From Brevibacillus reuszeri (lineage in GTDB: Bacteria; Bacillota; Bacilli; Brevibacillales; Brevibacillaceae): a DNA stretch of 64,000 bases. How positions within the stretch are numbered: the first letter of the stretch is position 1; each line of letters opens with the position of its first letter. The notes beneath the pieces were generated by a model. That model was not told the origin of the DNA, ran no database searches, and saw nothing but the letters and a program-made list of their open reading frames with translations. Shown here piece by piece: positions 46,011 to 54,810 of the stretch. The DNA is taken from the NCBI RefSeq assembly GCF_002897295.1, contig NZ_BEXF01000004.1, positions 186,001 to 250,000 on the forward strand, written 5' to 3'. The translations under genes were made by a program, and so were the position numbers.

Positions 46011-46925
46011 CTATTCGTGCATCGACTTCGGAGACGTTCCAGTCTTCAACTCAGCAAAATAAGAAACGACATACTCGCGGAATGTTTGGGCTGCTTTGGA
46101 CAAATAGCGGTCCCGAAGCCAGGAGATCTGATACGTACGCTGACAGACAGGCTGATCTATCCGAATAGTTGGAAAGGAAGTGATCTTATCCCCGATCGAT
46201 TCAGGAAAAAAAGCAATGCCGATCCCAGTTCGGATAAAGTGACTGACCGCCGAATGCTCGTCGACCTCACAAACGATATGAGGAGCGAAGCCAGCTTGAC
46301 GGCAAAATTCATCGGTCATCGCACGGAACGGATTGCCTTCTTTGATGCAAATAAATGGCTCGTTTGCCACTTCCGCAAGCGCAATGCTCGTGCGATTTGC
46401 CAAACGATGACCAGGAGGGACAGCGAGAACGATTTCTTCGGTCAGAAAGGAAATCCCGGCAATGCCTTGCCGCTCGATCGGAGGAAAGGTGATGCAAAGA
46501 TCTATTTCTCCTGTAAAAAGCTGCTGCACCTTTTCTTCCGTGGAGGCCTGGATGATGCGCAGCTGGACATCCGGGTGCTGAGCGAGAAACGAACCGATTA
46601 CGTCAGTAAAGCACTTATGTGTCGTAGTTGCCAAAAAAACGCGTCCACGTTCCATACCCGCTAGATCAATCACTTCCCGCCGGCCATCCTCTAACAAGAT
46701 GAGTGCAGCTTCAACCTTTTTCAAAAATGCCTCGCCAAACGTATTCAGCCGAATTTGCCTCCCTTTGCGATCAAACAAGGGTACGCCCAAATCCTCTTCG
46801 AGACGGGCAATGGTCTTGCTGAGGGCCGGCTGTGCGATGCGCAGCTCTTGGGCTGCTTTTGTCATATGCTCTAAATGTGCTACCTTGCGAAAGTACTGAA
46901 GCTGTAGCAGTTCAATTTTTCTCAC
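46011..46925 (-). CDS. LysR family transcriptional regulator
   Basis: 304 residues. LQYFRKVAHLEHMTKAAQEL then IAQPALSKTIARLEEDLGVP is the LysR winged helix; the C-terminal domain contains IDLCITFPP and HFIRTGIGIAFFPE, the usual inducer-binding blocks. It is divergent from the quinone oxidoreductase gene, with a small palindrome in the 147-bp gap, so it probably regulates that gene and itself. Confidence 0.9.
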   Translation of the reverse strand: MRKIELLQLQYFRKVAHLEHMTKAAQELRIAQPALSKTIARLEEDLGVPLFDRKGRQIRLNTFGEAFLKKVEAALILLEDGRREVIDLAGMERGRVFLATTTHKCFTDVIGSFLAQHPDVQLRIIQASTEEKVQQLFTGEIDLCITFPPIERQGIAGISFLTEEIVLAVPPGHRLANRTSIALAEVANEPFICIKEGNPFRAMTDEFCRQAGFAPHIVCEVDEHSAVSHFIRTGIGIAFFPESIGDKITSFPTIRIDQPVCQRTYQISWLRDRYLSKAAQTFREYVVSYFAELKTGTSPKSMHE

Positions 46926-46938
46926 CCCCGACTCGCTT

Positions 46939-46954
46939 ATATACCTGAGTATAT
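46939..46954. promoter_or_regulatory. candidate operator of the LysR regulator
   Basis: ATATAC-CTGA-GTATAT perfect inverted repeat in the gap between lysR and the quinone oxidoreductase gene, 14 bp from the lysR start. Confidence 0.45.
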
Positions 46955-47072
46955 CAGTAAATAAAGAATTATGTATTTTTCATTATCAATAGCAATGAGT
47001 AAAATGAAAAGCACAAACCGCATAGAAGCGAGAACATAGTCTTCGATAGCGAATAAGAATGGGGGATTTTTT

Positions 47073-47984
47073 ATGAGAGCGGCAGGATTTATGGCATACG
47101 GTAGCCCGAAGGTATTGCAATCCATCGAGGTTCAGACACCACAGGCTGGGCCAGGTGAAGTGAGGGTACGAGTTAAAGCAGCGGGAGTACAGCCGTTTGA
47201 TTGTGCAGTGAGGAGCGGGTGGACGCCGCCAGGTGCGACCGTACAGTTTCCGCAAATAGTGGGAAATGAATTCTCGGGAACGATTGATCAGCTGGGAGAC
47301 GGTGTCACTGACTTTACGATCGGTCAGGAGGTGCTTGGCTATCGAATGCTGGGTTGCAATGCTGAGTACGTGATTGTCGGACGTGAGCAAATAGTTCCCA
47401 AGCCAAAGTCCATGCCATGGGAGGTAGCAGCATCCTTGTCTGCCTCAGGCCAAACGGCACACACTGCAATGGAAGAGCTCCGGGTTGGAAAAGGGGATAC
47501 CGTGCTGATTCACGGGGCAGCAGGTGGGGTCGGAACCGTTGCGGTGCAGGTTGCCAAATCTCTCGGAGCGACTGTCATCGGTACAGCGAGCGAGGCTAAT
47601 CACGATTATCTCCGTACACTTGGGGCTATCCCCGTTCTCTACGGTGAGGGCCTGCGAGAAAGAATTCTGCAGCTGGCACCAGAGGGTGTTGACGTGGCCT
47701 TTGATGCGGCAGGAGACGAGGCATTGCGTGTATCGATGGAAGTAGCCAAGAGCAAAGACCGTATAGGAACGATTGTAGCCTTTGAGCTAGCGGCAAGTCT
47801 CGGCATTCGCAGCATCCGCAGCAAGCGTTCAGCATCACGATTGCAGGAGCTCGTTAACCTGTACGTAGCTGGTCGATTGCAATTGCATGTGAGGAAAACA
47901 TATCCGCTGGAGCGAGCGGCAGAAGCTCACGAAGAGATGGAAAGAGGTCACGGACGCGGAAAAATCGTGATCGTCATTGACTAG
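47073..47984 (+). CDS. zinc-independent NADP-dependent alcohol dehydrogenase / quinone oxidoreductase
   Basis: 303-residue medium-chain reductase. GPGEVRVRVKAAGVQPFD and IVGNEFSGTIDQLGDGV mark the N-terminal GroES-like domain without zinc-ligand Cys cluster; HGAAGGVGTVAVQVAKSLGA is the NADP-binding Rossmann loop. The C-terminus GRGKIVIVID is typical of the QOR group. GGGGGA precedes the ATG. Divergent LysR and palindrome suggest control by a quinone- or electrophile-like signal. Confidence 0.9.
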   Translation: MRAAGFMAYGSPKVLQSIEVQTPQAGPGEVRVRVKAAGVQPFDCAVRSGWTPPGATVQFPQIVGNEFSGTIDQLGDGVTDFTIGQEVLGYRMLGCNAEYVIVGREQIVPKPKSMPWEVAASLSASGQTAHTAMEELRVGKGDTVLIHGAAGGVGTVAVQVAKSLGATVIGTASEANHDYLRTLGAIPVLYGEGLRERILQLAPEGVDVAFDAAGDEALRVSMEVAKSKDRIGTIVAFELAASLGIRSIRSKRSASRLQELVNLYVAGRLQLHVRKTYPLERAAEAHEEMERGHGRGKIVIVID

Positions 47985-47992
47985 GACATCTC

Positions 47993-49462
47993 TCAATCAC
48001 CTCCTCTAAAAGCCTCTGCCAAAAGCCCTACTCCCGCACGTATCTCTGTCTCCGCAAGCCCGCCAAAGCCAAGTAAAACAGTTGCGGGCAAAGCCCATTC
48101 CGAGGCCAGCGCGTAGACAGAGGTAGGATAAACCTTCACGCCCACTTGTTCAGCGGCTCGCACCAATTCGGCCTCGTCCATCCCGTTGCCAGGCTGCAGC
48201 AGTACATGCAAGCCCGATCCGGCCCCAATTACTCTAGCCGACGATGGGAAATGCGTCGTCAAGGCTTCGAGCAAAGCATCATGCTTTCGATGGTATAAGA
48301 TACGCATTTTGAGCATGTGCCGATCGAAATCGCCGGATTGCATGAAGAGCAGCAGTGCCTTTTGCAAAATGGGCGAGGCGAGCTGGTCGTAGCTGTGCTG
48401 CTTCTTCCAAAAGCGATCCAGCAGGGAAGGGGGAAGGACGAGATAGCTGAGGCGAAAGGCAGGGCCAAGCGCTCGCGAAAACGTCCCCAAATAAATCACT
48501 CGATCGCTTTCATCCAGACTTTGCAGCGAAGGAATTGGTCTTGTCCCATAACGGAACTCGCCGTCATAGTCGTTTTCGATGATGTAGGCACTATGTTCAG
48601 TAGCCCACTTCAACAGCTTCATCCGTTTGCCAATAGAGAGGGTCATTCCAAAGGGGAATTGATGGGAGGGAGTCACGTAGACGGCACCGGCTGTGCTGTG
48701 AATGACATCGTGGATGCTGATCCCGTCCTCCTCCAAGCCAATCGGAATACAGGTAAACGGATATTGCTCAACAAGCGATTTCACGCCATCGTTGACGGCT
48801 GCTTCTATCGCGAGAGTAGTCACTTCCCTTTTTATTAACTGAAATAAAAGATCGAGCGAATGATAGGTGCCAGCGCCGATCACAATCTGATCCGGCGTAC
48901 AGCGAACACCGCGCGTCTGGTGCAGGTACTCGGCGATGTGTCTGCGCAATTCAGCTTCCCCTTGCCAATCGCCGTAAAGAAGCATCCGGTTGTTTTCTGG
49001 CAATAAGCATTGGTTAACGAGTCTGCGCCACTTTGTCCACGGAAAATGGTGGACATCGATACTGCCATAACCGAAATCATAGCGAACGGTTTCTGTAGGA
49101 GAAGCGTGATAGGCACGGGAAGGGGAAGGCGTGGCACTGGTCCGCTCCGAAATCTGCGTGCGATTGTTTATCTCTAATTCAGCTGCATATAGTCCACTGC
49201 GAGGCTTGCTGATCACATATCCTTCTGCCAGCAGTTGATCGTACGCCAGAGCAACGGGGGTTCTGCTCACCCCGAGTGCCTCTGCCAGTCGCCTAATGGA
49301 TGGCAATCGGGCATAAGCAGGGATGCGTCCTGCGATCATTTCGCCCTGAATATAGCGATATAGCTGATGATATAATGCCTCTTTCGATCCCTCATCGAGC
49401 TTCGGCGTCAATTGAAGCAAACCGTTCCACCTCCTGATCGTGCCTGGAAAACTGGCATTCAA
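47993..49462 (-). CDS. MocR/GntR-type regulator with aminotransferase-like domain, PLP lysine replaced
   Basis: 489 residues: N-terminal GntR winged helix (YIQGEMIAGRIPAYARLPSI then LAEALGVSRTPVALAYDQLL) and a C-terminal class I aminotransferase-like domain. The aminotransferase part has NDYDGEFRYG with the cofactor-binding Asp, but the normally invariant PLP-binding lysine in GTFSK reads GTFSRALGPAFRLSY, so Arg occupies its place. It is divergent from the HisC-like aminotransferase gene, the usual MocR target layout. Confidence 0.88.
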   Translation of the reverse strand: MNASFPGTIRRWNGLLQLTPKLDEGSKEALYHQLYRYIQGEMIAGRIPAYARLPSIRRLAEALGVSRTPVALAYDQLLAEGYVISKPRSGLYAAELEINNRTQISERTSATPSPSRAYHASPTETVRYDFGYGSIDVHHFPWTKWRRLVNQCLLPENNRMLLYGDWQGEAELRRHIAEYLHQTRGVRCTPDQIVIGAGTYHSLDLLFQLIKREVTTLAIEAAVNDGVKSLVEQYPFTCIPIGLEEDGISIHDVIHSTAGAVYVTPSHQFPFGMTLSIGKRMKLLKWATEHSAYIIENDYDGEFRYGTRPIPSLQSLDESDRVIYLGTFSRALGPAFRLSYLVLPPSLLDRFWKKQHSYDQLASPILQKALLLFMQSGDFDRHMLKMRILYHRKHDALLEALTTHFPSSARVIGAGSGLHVLLQPGNGMDEAELVRAAEQVGVKVYPTSVYALASEWALPATVLLGFGGLAETEIRAGVGLLAEAFRGGD

Positions 49463-49598
49463 AATATTCGCAAACTGGCCCTTTTTCTAATGCCAAAATA
49501 CGGATATTCTACATCGTAACATCTAATGGGATGAACTGGAAGCAAGATGTAGACAATGAGCCGCCTACTGCGTGGCCTAACAGGAGGAGACGAAAAAG

Positions 49599-50690
49599 AT
49601 GACGATGATCTTGCCACACATCGAACGACTGCCAGGATATGCTCAGGGAGAGCAGCCGCCTGATGGTACACAAGCCATACGCCTCAACCTGAATGAAAGC
49701 TCTTATCCGCCATCACCAGAGGTAGTAAAAGCCCTGCAATCGATACCAGAGGAGACCTTGCGCCGTTACCCAGATGCCAAATGTGACAAGCTGCGGACGG
49801 CCCTTGCAAAGCATTATGGTGTACGTGAGGAGCAGACGTTTTGCTCGAACGGCTCAAGTGAAATTATTTCACTTGTGATGAAAGTGTTCATCGGCCCTCA
49901 CGGCAAGCTCGCCATCCCTGATCCTTCCTTTCCGCTCTATCATTCTGTAGCCGCCAGCTATCAGGCAGAATGTATTGGGATTCCGACCCGTGACGATTTT
50001 TCAATTGACGTTGAGCAACTGATTCATAGCGGCGCACAAGCAGTCGTGCTGGTCAACCCAAATGCCCCGACAGGCTTGCTGCTGCCGATAGAAGACGTAG
50101 AGCGACTAGTGAGGGAATTCCCGGGACTTGTCATCCTCGACGAAGCCTATATCGATTTTGCCAAAATGGATGCGTCTGCTGTTTCGTTGATTGCCCGATA
50201 TTCAAATCTGTTAGTGATCCGAACCTTTTCCAAAGCTTATGCACTCTGCGGAGCAAGGATCGGGTACTGTTTTGGCAATGAAAAGCTGATCACAGCACTG
50301 GAAAAAGGAAAGGACGTTTACAATGTGGATGCCATCAGCCGGGAGCTGGCTCTGGCAGCCCTGGAAGATCAAAGCTATATGTGTACGATTACAGCTGCAA
50401 TCAAGCGCACGCGCGACAGATTTTCAGGGCAGCTCGCTAGGCAAGGGTTCATAGTTGTGCCCTCGCATACCAATTTTCTTTTGTGCAAGCCTCCTGCTGG
50501 CTCCGGTTGTCCGACTGCCGAAGAGCTATACGATACATTGATGAAGCAAAGCATTTACGTGCGCTACTACAAAAACCCGCGACTGCGCGATTATTTACGG
50601 ATAACGATCGGAACAGATGCGGAGATGGATGCGGTGCTAATGGCGCTGGGGCAAATAGTGGAACAAAACGGAAAGAAATGTGATCAATGA
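49599..50690 (+). CDS. histidinol-phosphate aminotransferase-like PLP enzyme
   Basis: 363 residues, class I/II aminotransferase, HisC subgroup: LNLNESSYPPSPEVVKAL, PDAKCDKLR, NPNAPTGLL, LDEAYIDFA and the PLP Lys in TFSKAYALCGARIGY. RITIGTDAEMDAVL closes the fold. There are no other his genes nearby, so it may serve aromatic or other amino acids rather than histidine. AGGAGGAG precedes the ATG by 8 bases. Probably controlled by the divergent MocR protein. Confidence 0.88.
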   Translation: MTMILPHIERLPGYAQGEQPPDGTQAIRLNLNESSYPPSPEVVKALQSIPEETLRRYPDAKCDKLRTALAKHYGVREEQTFCSNGSSEIISLVMKVFIGPHGKLAIPDPSFPLYHSVAASYQAECIGIPTRDDFSIDVEQLIHSGAQAVVLVNPNAPTGLLLPIEDVERLVREFPGLVILDEAYIDFAKMDASAVSLIARYSNLLVIRTFSKAYALCGARIGYCFGNEKLITALEKGKDVYNVDAISRELALAALEDQSYMCTITAAIKRTRDRFSGQLARQGFIVVPSHTNFLLCKPPAGSGCPTAEELYDTLMKQSIYVRYYKNPRLRDYLRITIGTDAEMDAVLMALGQIVEQNGKKCDQ

Positions 50691-50788
50691 GAGAAACTTA
50701 GACTAGCAATCATTCAAAATAGTTGCTATTTTAATAACAATATGTAGTACTAGAGAAGTAGGATCTAATACCAAGGGAGATGTGGAAA

Positions 50789-51862
50789 ATGGAGTGTCAG
50801 TTATCGATTGCCCTCGCAGAACAGAAAAAAGAGAAGCCAGCGACTGACAAGCTGGGATTTGGTGTACATTTTACCGATCATATGTTCACCATGGACTATA
50901 CAGAAGGAAAAGGATGGCATGATCCACAGATCGTACCGTATTCCCCGCTTTCGCTTGATCCGGCAGCGATGGTGTTCCACTACGGTCAGGCCGTCTTTGA
51001 AGGACTGAAAGCTTATCGGAACAAGGAAGGCAAGGTTTGGCTGTTCCGACCAGATCAAAATTTCAAGCGTATGAATCGTTCTCTGGAGAGACTGAGCATG
51101 CCGTCAGTCGATGAGGATTTTATGGTCGACGCTTTGAAAAAGCTGGTGGCGACTGACAAAGAGTGGATTCCGACAGAGAGCGGTATGTCGCTCTACATCC
51201 GTCCATTCGTGATTGCTACCGAGCCATGTTTTGGGGTTCGTGCTTCTCATATGTACAAATTGATCATCCTGTTGTCTCCAGTAGGAGCATATTATGCAGG
51301 CGGGATGAATCCGGTAAAAATTTATGTAGAAAACAACTACGTCCGTGCGGTAAGAGGCGGTACAGGTAACGCCAAGGTAGCGGGCAACTATGCAGGTGGC
51401 CTGAAAGCACAGGTAGAAGCAAAAGAAAAAGGCTATGAGCAGGTATTGTGGCTCGATGGCGTGGAAAACAAGTACATCGAAGAAGTCGGCAGCATGAACG
51501 TATTCTTTAAAGTAAAAGGCGAGGTGTGGACACCTTCCTTGAACGGAAGCATTCTGGAAGGTATCACGCGCGATTCTACCATCGCCCTTTTGAAGGACTG
51601 GGGCGTACCAGTGATCGAGAAGCGGATTTCTATAGAGGACTTGTATACAGCATACACCAATGGTGAGCTGGAAGAAGCATTTGGGACAGGCACAGCGGCA
51701 GTCATTTCACCAATCGGAGACTTGAACTGGAATGGTCACCAAATGATCATTAACGGCGAGAAAACCGGCGAGCTGACCACGAAACTGTACGAGACCATGA
51801 CGGGTATTCAGTACGGTGAAAAAGAAGACAAGTTCGGTTGGTCTGTACCCGTAACCGAATAA
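50789..51862 (+). CDS. ilvE: branched-chain amino acid aminotransferase
   Basis: 357-residue class IV aminotransferase converting branched-chain 2-oxo acids to amino acids. [26 protein letters not shown], the PLP Lys in [15 protein letters not shown] and the [20 protein letters not shown] and [12 protein letters not shown] loops identify it as the longer IlvE type. ATG 50789 is preferred since GGGAG is 9-10 bases away; ATG 50780 directly abuts that site. Terminator at 51882. Confidence 0.95.
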   Translation: MECQLSIALAEQKKEKPATDKLGFGVHFTDHMFTMDYTEGKGWHDPQIVPYSPLSLDPAAMVFHYGQAVFEGLKAYRNKEGKVWLFRPDQNFKRMNRSLERLSMPSVDEDFMVDALKKLVATDKEWIPTESGMSLYIRPFVIATEPCFGVRASHMYKLIILLSPVGAYYAGGMNPVKIYVENNYVRAVRGGTGNAKVAGNYAGGLKAQVEAKEKGYEQVLWLDGVENKYIEEVGSMNVFFKVKGEVWTPSLNGSILEGITRDSTIALLKDWGVPVIEKRISIEDLYTAYTNGELEEAFGTGTAAVISPIGDLNWNGHQMIINGEKTGELTTKLYETMTGIQYGEKEDKFGWSVPVTE

Positions 51863-51881
51863 AGGATATAGCAAAAAATAG

Positions 51882-51917
51882 GCACGACCTTCTCTGCTGA
51901 AGAGAGGGTCGTGTTTT
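51882..51917 (+). terminator. terminator after ilvE
   Basis: CACGACC-TTCTCT and AGAGA-GGGTCGTG stem and T6. Confidence 0.85.
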
Positions 51918-51942
51918 TTATTATCGAACCAACCGAAAAATA

Positions 51943-52004
51943 GTAAAGATATTGCAAAGAGAGGTAAAGATCTTAGAAAGATAAAATGTTAGAAAATTGA
52001 TAAT
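51943..52004 (+). promoter_or_regulatory. tandem 21-bp repeat promoter, copy 5
   Basis: GTAAAGATATTGCAAA at 51943 and GTAAAGATCTTAGAAA at 51964; best -10 GATAAT at 51999-52004 (35 bp after the second repeat start). Drives binding protein 1. Confidence 0.8.
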
Positions 52005-52060
52005 ATTTCTACAGTAATCATCTTTTCTCTATTTTCCACATAAAAAAGGGGGCATTATTC

Positions 52061-53665
52061 ATGAAACGAAAACGATTGCTTGGTTCTGTTCTCGCTTTGT
52101 CCCTCATGCTTGTATCTGCTTTGACTGGGTGTGCTTCGGGACAACAGACAAGCGGAACAGGTACGGCACCTAGTACTGCAGCTCCTGCGGGAAATCAGGC
52201 GGCACCAGCTCCTGCATCGCCAGAGGGTGGCACCCTCATCATCGCTCGCCTGTCTGATGCGAATAATTTGGACCCACACTTCAGTACCCAGATCAACTCT
52301 ATGGCAGTTACCCAGCACAAGCTTTATGAGGGACTTGTCATGATGGATCGTAACAGTGAGTACAAGCCTCTTCTGGCAACCGAATGGAAGCAGCTGGATG
52401 ACATCACATGGGAGTTTACGCTTCGCGAAGGAGTCACCTTCCAGGATGGAGCGCCATTTAATGCGGAGGCAGTGAAAAAGACAATTGATCGCATTCTCGA
52501 CAAGGATCAGCCAACACCAAAAGCCAACATGTTTGGCATGATTAAAGAAGTGAAGATCGTTGACCCGCAAAAAGTTCAAATCGTCTTGCATTATCCGTTT
52601 GCCGGGCTTCTGTCTGTTCTGGCGAGTGCTGAGGGAGGAATCATCAGCCCGAAAGCGATCGAGCAGTACGGAAAAGATTTGGCGAAGCATCCGGTAGGAA
52701 CAGGCCCCTTCACATTTGAATCGTGGACGCCTGGACAAGAAATTGTCATCGTCAAAAATGAAAACTACTGGGGAACAAAGCCCAAGGTGGACAAGGTCAT
52801 CTTTAAAACCGTTCCTGAGGATGCGACGCGCGTAGCGATGGTCGAAACAGGAGAGGCTCATGTAGCAGAGCAGCTTCCTGTAACCGAGCTGGAGCGCGTG
52901 CAAAACTCCACAAGCATGTCTTTGGGTCGGTTTGAATCGTTCGCTGTCGATCATATCGGGATGAATGTCACACAAAAGCCATTTGATGATGTGCGTGTTC
53001 GTCAAGCCATCGCACATGCAGTAGACAAGGAATCGATTATCAAAGGCGTTTACAATAATGTAGGGAAAGTAGCGATCTCTTCCCTGGGACCAAAAGTAAT
53101 CGGGTACAGCCCGAATATCAAAACACCCGAGTACGACCTGAACAAAGCAAAGCAGCTGCTGACGGAAGCTGGCTATGGCAATGGCTTCAAGGCGACCATT
53201 TATTTAAATGACAACAAAGCGCGTATCAACGTTGCCGAGGTGCTGCAATCCCAGCTAAAAGGGATTGGCATTGATTTGCAAATTCAAGTCATGGAATTCG
53301 GGGCGTATCTGGATTTGGCAGCAAAAGGCGAAGCCCAAATGTTCATTAGTGGTTGGGGCAATGCAACAGGAGACGGTGACTACAACCAGTACAATCTGTT
53401 CCATAGCACATCAAAAGGCATTCCCGGCAACCATTCCTTCTACAGCAATCCAAAAGTCGATGCTTTGATTGAAGCAGCACGCAAAGAAAAAGATCCGGAA
53501 AAACGCAAGGAAATCTATGCCGAAGCACAACAAATCGAGATGGATGAGGTCCCGCTGCTCCCATACCGCAGCAGTGAAAACCTCGCGGCTATCGCGAAAA
53601 ATGTGGAAGGAGTGTACATTAGTCCGTCAGGCTATATCGAAGTAAACGACATAACCATTAAGTAG
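52061..53665 (+). CDS. ABC substrate-binding lipoprotein, family 5 (Opp/Dpp type), paralogue 1
   Basis: 534 residues, lipobox ALTGC with Cys at 24. SBP family 5 blocks: LIIARLSDANNLDPHF, YEGLV, FTLREGVTFQDGAPFNAEAV, HPVGTGPFTFESWTPGQEI, and MFISGWGNATGDGDYNQYNL near 430-450. Ligand unknown; peptides are the default, but this family also carries nickel, opines and other small solutes. Promoter copy 5 and likely use of the C-B-D-F transporter at 29888-33751, which has no binding protein. Single gene. Confidence 0.9.
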   Translation: MKRKRLLGSVLALSLMLVSALTGCASGQQTSGTGTAPSTAAPAGNQAAPAPASPEGGTLIIARLSDANNLDPHFSTQINSMAVTQHKLYEGLVMMDRNSEYKPLLATEWKQLDDITWEFTLREGVTFQDGAPFNAEAVKKTIDRILDKDQPTPKANMFGMIKEVKIVDPQKVQIVLHYPFAGLLSVLASAEGGIISPKAIEQYGKDLAKHPVGTGPFTFESWTPGQEIVIVKNENYWGTKPKVDKVIFKTVPEDATRVAMVETGEAHVAEQLPVTELERVQNSTSMSLGRFESFAVDHIGMNVTQKPFDDVRVRQAIAHAVDKESIIKGVYNNVGKVAISSLGPKVIGYSPNIKTPEYDLNKAKQLLTEAGYGNGFKATIYLNDNKARINVAEVLQSQLKGIGIDLQIQVMEFGAYLDLAAKGEAQMFISGWGNATGDGDYNQYNLFHSTSKGIPGNHSFYSNPKVDALIEAARKEKDPEKRKEIYAEAQQIEMDEVPLLPYRSSENLAAIAKNVEGVYISPSGYIEVNDITIK

Positions 53666-53677
53666 CAGTAAGCAAAG

Positions 53678-53714
53678 AAAGAGGCTCCCTCCACGAATAC
53701 GGAGAGAGCCTTTT
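53678..53714. terminator. bidirectional terminator
   Basis: GAGGCTCCCTCC and GGAGAGAGCC stem with A and T tracts between convergent genes. Confidence 0.8.
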
Positions 53715-53734
53715 GGACGTCGACACCCAAATCC

Positions 53735-54259
53735 CTAGACAAATTTGTACATCAGCACATCATCTACATATTCATTTTCACTCATCTTGAATTCCTTCAC
53801 TTTGCGCCCTTCCTCAACAAATCCCATCTTTTTGTACAAAGCGATCGCACGATGATTCGTAGATAATACGCCCAAGCTTACTTTTTCGATCAACGGATGC
53901 TGCTCTGCCCAAGCCAGTAGCTCCTGCAACAACATCTTCCCCAGTCCCTTGCTTCGGTGATCTTTTGAAATCATCATCATTGAGCCCGTATGCGCCAGTC
54001 GCTTGCGATTGGGCGAAGAAAACCCAATCACACCAACAACCCCACCATCTATTTCAGCGACAAGCACCGTCTCCCTTTCACTTTCCATCACCCGAGAAAT
54101 CCACTCCCGCTGCTGTTCCACCGTTTTGTCAAACTCCTCGGAAACTGCAATAAAATATTCCCCTTCCCGAACAATCTCACGCTCCAGCTCCCATATCGCA
54201 TCCACATCCTCCAGACGAACAGGACGAATCAAAGCATTGTCATTTTGCACTATCGACAT
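53735..54259 (-). CDS. GNAT family N-acetyltransferase
   Basis: 174 residues. LIRPVRLEDVDAIWELE opens the fold, DHRSKGLGKMLLQELLAWA holds the acetyl-CoA pyrophosphate loop (RxxGxG/A), and NHRAIALYKKMGFVEEGRK is the C-terminal signature. The MSIVQND start at 54259 has AGGTGATAG upstream. Closest general type is the RimJ/RimL or phosphinothricin-like group; acceptor unknown. It separates binding proteins 1 and 2. Confidence 0.88.
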   Translation of the reverse strand: MSIVQNDNALIRPVRLEDVDAIWELEREIVREGEYFIAVSEEFDKTVEQQREWISRVMESERETVLVAEIDGGVVGVIGFSSPNRKRLAHTGSMMMISKDHRSKGLGKMLLQELLAWAEQHPLIEKVSLGVLSTNHRAIALYKKMGFVEEGRKVKEFKMSENEYVDDVLMYKFV

Positions 54260-54402
54260 TTCTATCACCTCATGAATCTCGTTATTAATTAGTAGATTCC
54301 ACAGTGAAAGCACATTGCCTTCTTTTTAAAGCTTTTATGGGGTTAGCCAATAAGCGCAGCGACATTGGCATTCCTTTGCTCTTGTCCCTGTCGCCAAGTG
54401 GA

Positions 54403-54648
54403 AGTACAACGGCTGGTGAGAGGAAACCGGAGAAAAAAGCGAAGGTCTTTGGAACACAGCCGAGGCGTAGGGGAAAAAGGGAAACACGCCTTTAAGCGTC
54501 CACCCCTGAGACACTTTCAGTGTCGACTACTTTGGACGCGGTTTCCCTTTTTCCCCGGAGCCGTGCAGTCAATCCCCCGCGCAAGTGTTCCAAGTACCTG
54601 GAGCGTTTTCTCCGGTTTCCTCTCCTCCCCAACAGCCCCGCTCGTACT
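54403..54648. repeat. intact long-hairpin repeat
   Basis: Element of about 246 bp with nested inverted arms: AGTAC at both ends, GAGAGGAAACCGGAGAAAA (54419-54437) matching its exact complement at 54605-54623, and GGGAAAAAGGGAAAC (54471-54485) matching GTTTCCCTTTTTCCC, around a central GACACTTTCAGTGTC hairpin. Its halves recur at 3085-3176 and 5484-5562. I treat the open frames inside it as non-coding. Confidence 0.75.
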
Positions 54649-54681
54649 GAAACGCCCTTTGTTTAAAAACCTGAAAAAATA

Positions 54682-54744
54682 GTAAAGAAAGTGAAAATTC
54701 TAGTAAAGAGAGTGAAAAAATATTAGCTGAATAGTAGGTAAAAT
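54682..54744 (+). promoter_or_regulatory. tandem 21-bp repeat promoter, copy 6
   Basis: GTAAAGAAAGTGAAAA at 54682 and GTAAAGAGAGTGAAAA at 54703, -10 TAAAAT at 54739-54744 (36 bp). Drives the operon of binding proteins 2 and 3 and amidohydrolase 5. Confidence 0.82.
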
Positions 54745-54810
54745 GAAACATGCGCGAATCGTTAAAAAATTCAAATGAAGAAAGCGCAAACGAAAGAGGG
54801 GGACATCTAC

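Noticed and set aside
49599..50690. True histidine biosynthesis hisC
   Set aside because: The sequence fits the HisC subgroup, but no other his genes are present and a MocR regulator is divergent, so the symbol is not assigned.
52055..53017. 320-residue open frame on the minus strand, and a similar 331-residue one at 56470-57465
   Set aside because: Both lie opposite well-conserved binding-protein genes, have Cys/Arg/His-rich composition without known motifs, and lack convincing ribosome sites; they are shadows of codon bias.
54304..54682. Short open frames inside the intact hairpin repeat
   Set aside because: The sequence is explained by nested inverted repeats; no start signals or family resemblance.
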